In this document: positions 24,508 to 33,900 of the stretch, piece after piece
Position numbering within the stretch: position 1 is the stretch's first letter
How the letters are laid out: every line of letters begins with the position of its first letter
Origin: DAOTWY01 sp003696565
GTDB lineage: Bacteria > Chloroflexota > Anaerolineae > Aggregatilineales > Phototrophicaceae
DNA length: 37,171 nucleotides
Reading direction: 5' to 3'
NCBI GenBank assembly: GCA_034435635.1
Contig: DAOTWY010000026.1
Span: forward strand, 1 to 37,171
Made by a program: the position numbers and the translations under genes
Notes under the pieces: generated by a model
The model's database searches: none
Seen by the model: the letters and a program-made list of their open reading frames with translations, nothing else
What the model was told of the DNA's origin: nothing

Positions 24508-25569
24508 TTAGGCAAAACAGCAAATTTTACCCGTCCCTTCCACAACTTCGCCAATTATTGCTGCCTCATCGCCAGCAGCCAATAAACGCTCCAATAAGGC
24601 TTGTGCATGTTGTGCTGCAACTGCCATCAATAACCCACCACTCGTTTGTGGATCATAAAGCAAATGTTGGTAGTGTTCCTCAACCTGACCTTCAAACCGT
24701 ACCCATTGCTCATAATAGGATTTATTACGATACATCCCCCCCGCAAAAACACCCTGACGCGCATACTCAACACTTCCGGGTAGCCATCGGATTTTCCCCA
24801 AATCAATGTGAAAATCAAGCCCACTAGCTGATGCCATTTCGTAACCATGCCCTAATAAACCATAACCCGTAATATCAGTCATTGAGCGCACACCAAACTC
24901 GCGTGCTAAACGAGCTGCATCTCGATTCAAACGCTTCATAGTATTTGTCGCAGCTTGGAGATACGTTTCATCAAGCAATTGTCTTTTAAGTGCTGTTGTA
25001 ACCACGCCAATACCAAGCGGTTTAGTCAAGACCAACTTATCCCCCACAGATGCCCCACCCTTGGTCATGATATGCGCAGGATGCACCACGCCAGTTACAG
25101 CTAAACCGTACTTTGGCTCTTTATCTGTAACAGTGTGACCGCCAGCAATAACTGCACCAGCTTCCAAAACTTTTTCTGCACCACCACGTAAAATCTCGGT
25201 CAACAATTCCATACCTAAGCCATCAGGGTAAGCAACCAAATTAATCGCCATCAACGGCTCGCCCCCCATTGCATAAACATCGCTTAAAGCGTTTGCAGCC
25301 GCAATTGCGCCAAAATCATACGCATCATCAACTACCGGTGGAAAGAAATCCATCGTAGAAATAATTGCCTGAGATTCGCTTATTTGATACACAGCCGAAT
25401 CATCTGGTGCGCCTAGCCCAACAAGCAAGTTTGGATAATTTGTCGGTGGGAAAACTCCCTTTAGTGGACGCAAAACTTGCGCCAAATGCTCAGGATTGAG
25501 CTTAGATGCTCAACCAGCACAAGACGCTAGTGATGTCAAGCGTACCATCTCATGACGTTCACTTGCCAA
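24508..25569 (-). CDS. selD: Selenide, water dikinase SelD, selenocysteine-containing
   Basis: SelD makes selenophosphate from selenide and ATP for Sec-tRNA and selenouridine synthesis. The frame runs from a TTG (25569; AAAGGA six bases ahead) through an in-frame TGA at 25512-25510 to the stop, 353 residues. The segment reads LTSLASCAGUASKLNPEHL with Sec at 20, exactly where E. coli SelD has catalytic Cys17, and Lys23 matches the essential Lys20. Downstream motifs include VGLGAPDDSAVY, TMDFFPPVVDD and AAANALSDVYAMGGEP. An ATG at 25548 is an alternative start. Reading TGA as stop would lose the active site, leaving a false start at TTG 25485. Confidence 0.92.
25465..25484 (-). promoter_or_regulatory. 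Candidate bacterial SECIS hairpin in selD
   Basis: On the minus strand TGGCGCAA pairs with TTGCG(T)CCA, an 8-bp stem with one bulged T and the loop GTT. The stem begins 25 bases after the TGA, in the range used by SelB-dependent hairpins, and the loop holds GU. A second small stem, TTGAGC/GCTCAA, includes the TGA itself. Confidence 0.5.
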
Positions 25570-25590
25570 AGCAAATCCTTTCTTTATAAC

Positions 25591-25607
25591 GTAAGTGTAG
25601 CTTACAC
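25591..25607. repeat. Small inverted repeats upstream of selD
   Basis: GTGTA-GCT-TACAC (25595-25607) and the overlapping GTAAG-TGTAG-CTTAC (25591-25605) lie about 25 bases before the selD start, next to a TATAAA on the minus strand (25588-25583). They could be an operator. The selD promoter itself is not clear. Confidence 0.3.
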
Positions 25608-25647
25608 AAATCACTCTGTTTTTTCAAATTTTTTGATCAATTTAGAC

Positions 25648-25676
25648 TTGTCAATTTGCTGTGTGTCCAGTATACT
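25648..25676 (+). promoter_or_regulatory. Promoter of tRNA-Pro
   Basis: TTGTCA (25648-25653) and TATACT (25671-25676) are 17 bases apart, 11 bases before the tRNA. Each box matches consensus at five of six positions. Confidence 0.75.
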
Positions 25677-25687
25677 GCAAATATATT

Positions 25688-25761
25688 CGGGGTATGGCGC
25701 AGCCCGGTAGCGCGCTTGCATGGGGTGCAAGAGGCCCTCAGTTCAAATCTGAGTACCCCGA
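25688..25761 (+). tRNA. tRNA-Pro (anticodon GGG)
   Basis: Acceptor CGGGGTA pairs with TACCCCG. The D arm is GCGC-AGCCCGGTA-GCGC. The anticodon loop ATGGGGT on a CTTGC/GCAAG stem carries GGG, and the loop closely matches bacterial tRNA-Pro. The T arm is CTCAG-TTCAAAT-CTGAG. A73 is followed by CAA, so CCA is not encoded, unlike the tRNA-His in this window. Confidence 0.95.
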
Positions 25762-25762
25762 C

Positions 25763-25792
25763 AAAAAACGTCCAAATATGGGCGTTTTTTTG
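25763..25792 (+). terminator. Terminator after tRNA-Pro
   Basis: AAAAAACGTCC pairs with GGGCGTTTTTT (one G-T pair) around the loop AAATAT, and the stem end runs straight into a seven-T tract. The sequence is nearly symmetrical, so it may also serve the convergent lipoprotein gene. Confidence 0.85.
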
Positions 25793-25797
25793 TTAAA

Positions 25798-26313
25798 TTA
25801 GCCCCCCTGAAGAGTAGGTGTTGGAATCAACTGGCGATACTGCTGCTCCATTCTGAAAATTAATGCATCAAATGCTGGGCGTACCGATGAAAAACTCACT
25901 TGCGCTTGGTTAATAATACTTTGAAGATCATTTTGTTCACCGTTCACATACGCTTGTAAATTCACTAATGTTGCTTGCATCACCTCAAGTAATTGCCGTT
26001 GAACATCTACAACGCAATCAGGCGCAGGCAATGCTGCATAATTAACTAACTCCTCATTAAGTCGGTTTACTTCTATATATAAATCCTGCCTGCTTTGTCC
26101 AGGAGCTGTTTGCAATAATTCAATGTAAGCTAATTGATAAAATTCCGCACTTTGTAGCCAATCCTCCAATAGAATTGTATCATCACAAGTGCCATCTTGC
26201 CTTAACTCTCCTGGCGGAGTCAGTGTTAATGGTTCAACAGGTGCCGCTCCCCCTACGCCCCCGCACCCTGCTATCATACCAACAATCAGGGAAATCCAAA
26301 TCAGTTTTTGCAT
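25798..26313 (-). CDS. Lipoprotein with helical C-terminal domain
   Basis: The protein is 171 residues. It has a lipoprotein signal peptide with lipobox IAGC (Cys17), a short Gly/Pro-rich spacer, and then a mostly helical domain of about 130 residues (DWLQSAEFYQLAYIELLQ, later QRQLLEVMQATLVNLQAYV) with two Cys that could pair. The family is not recognised. AAAGAGG precedes the ATG. It is divergent from the FtsK-like gene. Confidence 0.75.
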   Translation of the reverse strand: MQKLIWISLIVGMIAGCGGVGGAAPVEPLTLTPPGELRQDGTCDDTILLEDWLQSAEFYQLAYIELLQTAPGQSRQDLYIEVNRLNEELVNYAALPAPDCVVDVQRQLLEVMQATLVNLQAYVNGEQNDLQSIINQAQVSFSSVRPAFDALIFRMEQQYRQLIPTPTLQGG

Positions 26314-26396
26314 AAATACCTCTTTAATTTGTAACTTTTGCCGATTGTGAACTACAATCAACAACATCAAGTTATAGCACAAGAAGGACAACCGCC

Positions 26397-27887
26397 ATGC
26401 CCCAGTTATTTAGCCGTACAGATGATATGAAATGGCTTACTCCAACAATGGCGGATATTCTTGACCAGGGTGCAGTATCCCCTGGTGGAGATGGTACAAT
26501 CCGCGAGCAAACGTTATGGCTACAACAAAAATTCTCTGAACTTGGCACACCCATACGGGTTGTAAATGTTCGCCTTACACCATCATACACGCTATTTATC
26601 CTCAAGCCGGACTCTATCGGACGGCTTGGGAATAAACAAACACCCAGCCCAAACGACATAAAACGCAGTTTAGGACAAATTGCTGAAGAACGACGAGATT
26701 GGAAATTTGGATTTCTGCCTGTCGTGCATGAAACGCCAGACACATTAGGTTTTTTGCTCAAAACACAAGCCCATACGTCACTCACGGCACGTCGTTTGAT
26801 GATCCGTAATAGTTACCGAGACCACCCATCACGCTTAGCTGTTATTATGGGTAACACATTGGAACAGCGGCTTATCATCTATGATATTGCTGAAATCGGC
26901 AATCTGGCAATTATTGGAGAAGATCGCACTCAATTTATCAAAAATATCTTAACGACACTTCTCATGTTAAATACACCAGCAGAGATGCGCATTGGGCTAT
27001 TAGGCAATGATTCTTATGCTAAGATCAGCCAAATACCCCATATGTTAGGGCGTATTATCACATCGCCTGATGAAGGTATTCGTTTATTAAGTAGTTTACA
27101 GAAAGAACTCACACGTCGGCGTGACTTGTTCGCCAATCATGGCGTTGCAGATATTGATCGATATAATGAGGCTGACCAATCCAGTATCCCCCGTATCATG
27201 TTGCTCATTGATGTATTCAGCACACTAGAATGGCAACAAGTACGAACCAATTGGGCACCCATTCTACAGGATTTACTACGTGATAATGGTAAAGCAGGTA
27301 TTCATTTATTAATAGGCATAGAAGCATTGGAGCATCTCCCATCAGAATTACATGACCTGTTACCAACCCGTGTTTTCATGAGGAATGCCGCACGCAATTT
27401 AATTGACCAAGTAAGAAATTTTCATGGTTCACTAATGCGGTTCATCGATGCCATATTAGTCAGCGGTAGCGAGATTGATCCACCCATTCCAGTAGAAGGC
27501 TATGAAATTACAGAAACAGAAGTGAATAATATAGTGGCATACTGGCAAAAAGCATCTAAAAACCGTCAACGAGAAAGTAAAATTAGCGGGCAAACCGGTG
27601 TAACCAAGATGCTCACAGATACCAGTAGCGATATACGGGAAGATCAAACGGACATCACCGCGCAACAAGCACAAGGAGAAACATTAATCCTAAATGCCTC
27701 TGGATTAATCCTTAATCGTGCCCAAGCACTTGCATCCTATTTAGGATGGATTGGTATGGGACCACTCCAAGATGTATTGGGGTTAAGTGCAGAAGAGTCA
27801 AAACAGATCATCAATACATTAAAACAAAAAGGTATTATCGAAAATGTTGACTCCCCTACCCCGCGTTTTATCAAATTATCCAATTAA
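26397..27887 (+). CDS. FtsK/SpoIIIE-like protein with destroyed P-loop
   Basis: The protein is 496 residues. It follows the motor part of FtsK. Residues 15-135 match the segment before the P-loop. At 169-182 NLAIIGEDRTQFIK stands where FtsK has a GTTGSGKS-type Walker A; Gly-Lys-Ser is missing. LTRRRDLFANHGVADIDRYN (238-257) aligns with the FtsK motif of the type MERRYKLFAELGVRDIEGYN, and RIMLLIDVFSTL keeps the Walker B Asp (272) but not the Glu. Residues about 440-495 look like a winged helix, as in FtsK gamma. There is no membrane domain. ATP hydrolysis is unlikely; a DNA-binding or partner role is inferred. GAAGGA precedes the ATG. Confidence 0.75.
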   Translation: MPQLFSRTDDMKWLTPTMADILDQGAVSPGGDGTIREQTLWLQQKFSELGTPIRVVNVRLTPSYTLFILKPDSIGRLGNKQTPSPNDIKRSLGQIAEERRDWKFGFLPVVHETPDTLGFLLKTQAHTSLTARRLMIRNSYRDHPSRLAVIMGNTLEQRLIIYDIAEIGNLAIIGEDRTQFIKNILTTLLMLNTPAEMRIGLLGNDSYAKISQIPHMLGRIITSPDEGIRLLSSLQKELTRRRDLFANHGVADIDRYNEADQSSIPRIMLLIDVFSTLEWQQVRTNWAPILQDLLRDNGKAGIHLLIGIEALEHLPSELHDLLPTRVFMRNAARNLIDQVRNFHGSLMRFIDAILVSGSEIDPPIPVEGYEITETEVNNIVAYWQKASKNRQRESKISGQTGVTKMLTDTSSDIREDQTDITAQQAQGETLILNASGLILNRAQALASYLGWIGMGPLQDVLGLSAEESKQIINTLKQKGIIENVDSPTPRFIKLSN

Positions 27888-27889
27888 CT

Positions 27890-27927
27890 AAAACATAGGT
27901 GTGGTTGAAATCCACACCTATGTTTTT
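27890..27927. terminator. Bidirectional terminator between the FtsK-like and LCP genes
   Basis: AAAACATAGGTGTGG (27890-27904) and CCACACCTATGTTTT (27912-27926) are perfect 15-bp complements with a seven-base loop. T-runs occur on both strands. The LCP stop codon overlaps its right edge. Confidence 0.9.
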
Positions 27928-29824
27928 ACTGTCCTACTGGCAACACACCTTGAACATTACAAGAATTATAATTCGCACCTAAAATCACAGCGAAATCTGC
28001 TTCGCGGTTCGGGTCTGGTTGTTCAATGATATTCTCTGGGCGAATATTTAATAGATATGCAATCTCATCACGGCTACTTCCCTTTTGTTGCCCGGTATAG
28101 TCAATAAGAACGGTATCTGTATAATCAACTGATTCAGCAGAACCAGCAGCAACCGCACGAAAGCCTTCCCATTGTAAACGATCCGCAGCTACAATATCCC
28201 AATCAGCGTTTTCTGTTCCGTTATAGACCATGACCGATGCCCCTAAAACCAATAATTGATTTTCAGATGGCGGACGATAAAAGTCTTGCAAAAATGGTTG
28301 AAGCGTATCATAAACAGGCAACTGTACACTAGCACCATCCGGCGCAGTATACGATGTTGTATGATACGTCGGAATCATCGTAAAGCTCTCAATTCGACTA
28401 ACATCTAAGTTAAGTGCTAATGGCAGCAACCCCAGAAAATCGTTGACATTCATGTTAGTCTCAATAACACTCATGCCCTGATTCCATAAATCAACCGCAT
28501 TCGTCAAATTAACCATAGAAAGCGACCGTCGCCATATTGCCCGTAGAACCTGCTGCTGTCGCCGCCCTCGGTCAAAATCGGAGCTACTCTTGCGAGTGCG
28601 TACATACCAAAGAGCCTGTGCCCCATCCATTTGATAGTAGCCAACAGGTAAGATATAGCGTCCTTCTTCTACTTCAACAACACCCTCAGGAAGCTCTGTA
28701 CCAATTAGCTGATCATCTTCGTAAGCACAATCCACAGCGATATCAACACCACCAAGAAAATCAATCACATCCTTAAACCCTGTGAAATTGACCAACGCAT
28801 AATAGTGAACGTTGATTCCAAAGTTATAAAATATGGTTTGACGCAATAAGCCAAAACCACCGTCCGTATAACCAATATTCTCCCCTACACCATAAACCAC
28901 ATTCAGGCGTTGCATCATGCCGTTTTGCAGTGGAATATAAACATAAAGATCACGCGGCAAACTCAGCATATTGACTGTTCCTGTATCACGATTAACTGAC
29001 ACAATAATCATTGTATCTGTGCGGAACAAGCCATCGTCAACCAATTCACCATCTGAACCAAGCAAAATAATATTGACCAAGTTGTAGTCTCTTTGAAGTT
29101 GTGGAACACGTGTGGGTACTTCAAAACCGTTAATAACCGTTCCAGGTTCAACCTCTCTTGGGAATAACAACGTTGGTAATGGTCCTATTTCAGCCGCAGG
29201 TGTGGGGGTTGCCGGCTCAGATGTCGGTATGGGGGTATTGGTCAAAAACGGCGTTGAGGTTGCAATAGGTGCGTCTGTTGCAGTTGGCAATGGTGTATTA
29301 GTGGGTTGTGGCGTTGGTGTTGAGCTTATCACATCTGCGCCTTCTGGTGTATTAGTAGCAAACACAACCGGACGCGGTGTATTCGTCACAAATTGGAATG
29401 CGCCTGATATAGCCCCTGGCGTTGACGTATCACTCGGAACAGGGGATAAAACAATTGGCGTATCAGTGGGAGCAGGAGATAACACTGGAAGCGGTGTTTG
29501 TGTTGGCTCATCGGTCGGAGTATGCGTTAAAGTATGCGTTGCTGTTGGCTCTGGTGATGCAGTTAGCGTGGATGTTACAGTCGGTTCATCAGTTGGTGAT
29601 GGTGTAAATGTCGCCGTATCCACCGCTAAAGCAATTGCCGTTGCTGTACCCGGAAAATCCGCACGCCGAGCCTCATAAGTCTGGCGTTCGTCAAAATGGC
29701 GCATAAATGCCTGTGCAACTTGATACCCAGACCACAAAGTAGCAGCTAAGATTATCACAGGCAACAGTTGGAATATAACAAAACGGGTTATCCATCGTAT
29801 GGGATGGAACAATCGACCTAGCAT
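27926..29824 (-). CDS. LytR-CpsA-Psr (LCP) family cell-wall glycopolymer transferase
   Basis: A 632-residue protein. One membrane helix at about 15-37 anchors it facing outward. Residues about 60-225 are a Thr/Pro-rich linker. Residues about 250-430 are the LCP domain: NIILLGSDG, FRTDTMIIVSVN with Arg268 and Asp270, SLPRDLYVYIP, and WYVRTRKSSSDFDRGRRQQ with the Arg cluster that binds lipid pyrophosphate. The end (about 500-630) resembles the LytR_C domain (SVMVYNGTENADW). LCP enzymes attach polymers to peptidoglycan or act on undecaprenyl carriers; the polymer is unknown here. GAGGAG precedes the ATG. It follows the LysM gene by 64 bases. Confidence 0.9.
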   Translation of the reverse strand: MLGRLFHPIRWITRFVIFQLLPVIILAATLWSGYQVAQAFMRHFDERQTYEARRADFPGTATAIALAVDTATFTPSPTDEPTVTSTLTASPEPTATHTLTHTPTDEPTQTPLPVLSPAPTDTPIVLSPVPSDTSTPGAISGAFQFVTNTPRPVVFATNTPEGADVISSTPTPQPTNTPLPTATDAPIATSTPFLTNTPIPTSEPATPTPAAEIGPLPTLLFPREVEPGTVINGFEVPTRVPQLQRDYNLVNIILLGSDGELVDDGLFRTDTMIIVSVNRDTGTVNMLSLPRDLYVYIPLQNGMMQRLNVVYGVGENIGYTDGGFGLLRQTIFYNFGINVHYYALVNFTGFKDVIDFLGGVDIAVDCAYEDDQLIGTELPEGVVEVEEGRYILPVGYYQMDGAQALWYVRTRKSSSDFDRGRRQQQVLRAIWRRSLSMVNLTNAVDLWNQGMSVIETNMNVNDFLGLLPLALNLDVSRIESFTMIPTYHTTSYTAPDGASVQLPVYDTLQPFLQDFYRPPSENQLLVLGASVMVYNGTENADWDIVAADRLQWEGFRAVAAGSAESVDYTDTVLIDYTGQQKGSSRDEIAYLLNIRPENIIEQPDPNREADFAVILGANYNSCNVQGVLPVGQ

Positions 29825-29888
29825 ATTTGCTCCTCATGATGAAAACATGATGAGCAAGTTTAGCGTATTGGCGTAATCTTGAACACGG

Positions 29889-30920
29889 TTATTCGATCAA
29901 TATCGGAATAGCACAGGTCAAATCCGGCGGGATATTCCCAGTATCGTCCACTAAAGATAACCGCAGCCAATAAACACCTGCTTCCAATGACGCAAGATTA
30001 ACCATCCCAAGTACATCGTCCAATACAAGCGTGTGACTACTCATCAAAAAATTATAGGTCTCAGTCTCATCACGCCGAATTTCAATTTTATAGAAATCAA
30101 GGTTTTCCAGGTAAGCATTACCACGTATCATCACGGTATCCTCTGTCACACGTTGCCCTGGTAACGGGTTAATAATCTGCGCAGCAGGACTAGTACAACC
30201 TTCTGGCGACAAACCAATTACTCCCCCCACAACACCGCGTGGATACTGTGGTAAAAACAAGCGATCTCCCGCGGTAATATGTGCTGGGTCTTCCAGACAG
30301 TTTGCTAACGCTAAGTTTTCTACAGTGCTATCTACCGCTAATGAAATCAAAAACAGTGTATCCCCTGGTTGCACCTCATATAACACCCAGCCTTGTGGTC
30401 TACCACAGTCTGCCTGAGCCGTTTCAAAAGCAGCAATTTGCATTTCATCAGGTGTGGGAGTGGGCATAATACCAAAATCAAGCGTTACAATAATATATGC
30501 CGTTGAGAGTGTCGCTGTACGGGTTGGTATAGGTGTGCGTGTTGGGCGCGTTGATGTTTCTGTCACAGGAACTAACGTCTCCGTTGGTGTTCTGGTTGGG
30601 ATGCGAGTACGGGTTGGACGGACTTGTCTGGTTGAAACAAGCGTTTCTGTTGGTGGCGCGACTGTATTGGTCATGGTATTGGTTGGTGTATCAGTTTCTG
30701 TTGGTTCAGATGTTGGCGTATTGCTAGGCATTTCAACCGTCACAGTTTCCTCTGATGATTGAGGACTTGGGCTATTTGTTGCACGGGAATCCACAACAGA
30801 TGTTGGTTCTAACTCTGTGTCAGAAACAGACAACAATAAGCCAAAAGTCACGGCAAAAGCTAATAATCCAACAGTTGCAAGAGCAGCCAACCATTCACTT
30901 TTAATATCACGGGGCATCAT
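29889..30920 (-). CDS. Membrane-anchored LysM protein with Thr/Pro linker and C-terminal Ig-like domain
   Basis: A 343-residue protein. One N-terminal membrane helix lies at about 10-32. Residues 40-140 are Thr/Pro/Arg-rich linker. Residues 180-224 are a LysM module (YEVQPGDTLFLISLAVD ... AGDRLFLPQ), which binds peptidoglycan sugar chains. Residues about 240-343 look like an Ig-like sandwich (INPLPGQRVTEDTVMIRGNA). Its ATG overlaps the stop of the sensor kinase gene as ATGA, so the two are translated together; it is a plausible envelope partner of that sensor. LCP follows on the same strand. Confidence 0.85.
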   Translation of the reverse strand: MMPRDIKSEWLAALATVGLLAFAVTFGLLLSVSDTELEPTSVVDSRATNSPSPQSSEETVTVEMPSNTPTSEPTETDTPTNTMTNTVAPPTETLVSTRQVRPTRTRIPTRTPTETLVPVTETSTRPTRTPIPTRTATLSTAYIIVTLDFGIMPTPTPDEMQIAAFETAQADCGRPQGWVLYEVQPGDTLFLISLAVDSTVENLALANCLEDPAHITAGDRLFLPQYPRGVVGGVIGLSPEGCTSPAAQIINPLPGQRVTEDTVMIRGNAYLENLDFYKIEIRRDETETYNFLMSSHTLVLDDVLGMVNLASLEAGVYWLRLSLVDDTGNIPPDLTCAIPILIE

Positions 30921-33900
30921 GTATTTACCTTTGCCTCAATCGGTAATAAAAAGGCAAATTTACTACCAATATGTTCTTTTGTTTCTAGCCACAAGCGTCC
31001 ACCTTGTGCCTCAATTAGAGCTTTTGCAATAGATAACCCTACCCCAGTATCTCCCAATCCCTGAATCAGTGGGTTTTCCGCTTTATATTTACGGGCAAAT
31101 ACTCGTTGTTCGTCGTCAGGGCTAATACCCCCACCTTGATCTTCAATAGAAACAAATAAGCAGTCCTGCTCTGTTTCACCATTTAACTTTGCCTGCTGTG
31201 TAAACGCCGTCAAAGTAATTTCTGCCCCAGGTGGAGAAACAAGATAAGCATTCGTCAATAATTGCCCTAGCGTTTGATGCAATGCGTCACGATCTACCGA
31301 AACAGGCGGGATGTCTTCCTGTAGTTTCAAGTTGATAACAATATCTTTTTCTCGTAATTGATTAGAGAAATGCGTAATAGTGTCTTCAATCATCGTTGTT
31401 ACGTCAATCGGAGCAGGCTTAAACACATAACTGCCTGTGTCTAACTCGGTGAGTTTAATCAGATCGTTCAGCATAGCTTCCAAGCGAGAGACATTTGTCT
31501 CAACACGCAGCAAAAATTTACGCTGCATTTCCCCTAAAATACCTGCTGACTCACTCAATAGCAGATCAACATATCCCATTATCGATGTCATAGGAGTGCG
31601 AAATTCCTGTACAAGACTCAATAAGAGTTCGGAATCCTGTAGTTGATAACGCATAGAAGATTGTTGTGCTTCTAGCTCAGCAATACGTGCATCTTTCTGC
31701 TCAATTTGAGCTTGTAGGGCTTGTTTTTGTTCTGTCAAATCACGGATCATCGCGGTAAGTGATCCAACGCCAGAGTTACCAATCGCCTCAACACGAGACC
31801 GATCCCCATCAATCCGTGCTAACAATTGATCACGTTCTATTTCTGCTGCTTGTTTTTCAGCTAATAGCTGATCGCGTTCAGCACGCAATCGAGACAACTC
31901 TGCCTCTTCACTAGCACTACGGTTAGCACGCGCTTCTAATTCCTTCCAGCGGGCACGTAACACACTAAGTTTTTCTCTTAAATCATCATATTCACGTTGG
32001 ATTTTATCCCGCTGTTTAAGAGCCACTTCGCGATCACCCGCAACCATTTTTAAGGTTTCTTCCAGTCGTTGAATACGTTCTGATCGTTCCGTTTCCTCAC
32101 TAATAGCTTCAGCTAAACGCATTCGTTCTGCTAATAACTGCTCTCTTTCTCTCTTAAGATCAGCATTTTCTGCTTGCAAGAAAGCACGTTGTTCAGCAAG
32201 TTGGTTAAGCAGTTGCGCTAACCCACTAGTATCAGTTTCTATACCAGCTGTTTTTAATTGTTCCTGAATTTCTATCAGTTTTGTTTTGAACTGATCACGC
32301 TCTTTTTTCAATCGCAATTGGTCAGCAGTCAATCGTTCCAGAATACTCTGAATGTCTTCTGGGTTCATCACTGCACCGGAACTATTTCGTAATAACTCAA
32401 GCTCTGCTTGCATGGCATGATATTGTGCTTCAAGATCAGCTTTTTCACGCTTGAGGGATTCAATCATATCTTGATATAGCACTTCATCACTGGTATTAAA
32501 TGCACCATGTAAGGCAGCTTCTGCTTCTTGCAGACGTTTCGCTAGTTCATCGCGCTCGTCTCGTAGACGTTTATTAGCATCATTCAAAGCTAGCATCTGC
32601 TGTGATGCGCTCAGAGCTTCTTGGCTATCACCTAAATCGGCAGCAACCCGTTGACGCTCCTTTTCCAGTTCAATTTTGAGAAGTGAAACTTGCTTGCTAA
32701 GTTCAGCAATTTGCTCACGAGCTAACTTCAAGCTAGCTTGCATTTCCTGACGTGCAGAAACCAACTGCTCGTTACTAACATCACGGGGTGAAACCCCGGT
32801 CACCATTGCTTCAATTGCTCGCTCTTCTGCAAGATATTGTGCATCAATAGCATCATAGCTAAGTGCTAATAAATTGCTGGCAATAACCGATACCCCTTTT
32901 AGAAGTTCCTCTTCTGCACGTGATAATTCCCGATTAGAGTATGGTAAAGCCACCAGCAGCACTGCAACAACTTCTTTTCCGCGTGAAAGGGGTTGAAAGT
33001 AAACCGGACCAATTTGTTCTATATCTAAGCGAGTGTATAAATCACGCAATTCATTTTCATTGCGAAATGGTAACAGCGGGCGTTGTGCACGACGTTCAAT
33101 ACTATTCATCAGTGTTGGTTGATATTCCAGGTTAATTGCCATACCTGTAATTGAACGTTGCATAAATTTATCGTATGCAATTTCAACATCAACGTAATTA
33201 GCATCTTTTAGCCGCAAAATAGCTACTAAATCAACTTTTAATATATCCATCACTGCATGGATAATTCGATCTGCAATGTTATCAGCTGTTGCATTTTCTA
33301 AGATGATGCCTAAAGCACGCAGCAGTTGAACAGCCTCACGTTCGGCTGGTGAACTCGTTGGTTCTGAGCGTGGTTTAACAATCTCTACTGGGCGAGGAGC
33401 TGTACGTAACGCTTCAGTTTGCAGTGTCAATGTTTGAATAACAGAGCGATAAACTAATACAGGAACAAGGCACATTGCTGCGAACATCGCAAGGCGAATA
33501 ATGCCCGCATCATGCCCAATAAGCTCCCCTTGAGAGATTTGAAACAAGGCATTACCAAAACCAATCAGAAGCAACAAATAAAAAATTATCTTCAGAGGCG
33601 TGTCAATAATACGTCTATAGTTTAATGCAATCAGGATAAAACCAAGCACACTTAATACAAAGCTAACAAACGTCCAGGTTACACCGGGAACACTCAAATT
33701 AAAATCGACTCGTCCCACTAACGTGTGCCAATGAATAATTGTCAATATATATCCAACCACAACAGCCACAGAAATACCAGAAATGAGCAAATTGACCGTA
33801 GACCGTGCATCCGGATCATCTGGCATAACAAATGCCCATCCTACAAACAGGATTGTGATAACGCCCACAAATCGCTCAAGGGGTGGCAATACTTCAGCAG

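Noticed and set aside
25510..25512. TGA in the selD frame read as a stop, or as a frameshifted pseudogene
   Set aside because: The codons on both sides keep SelD similarity in one frame, and the TGA falls exactly on the catalytic Cys position, so Sec is the simpler reading.
29112..29678. A long open frame on the plus strand, rich in Gly, Val and Ser, inside the LCP gene
   Set aside because: It is the antisense of the Thr/Pro linker; its composition follows from the repeats, and it has no ribosome site or known motif.
27990..30750. Possible CRISPR or tandem DNA repeats in the Thr/Pro linker regions
   Set aside because: The repetition is short and irregular and is explained by Thr/Pro codons in frame; no regular repeat-spacer pattern exists anywhere in the window.
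30454..30762. A Val/Gly-rich open frame opposite the LysM gene
   Set aside because: Also an antisense shadow of a Thr/Pro-rich linker.
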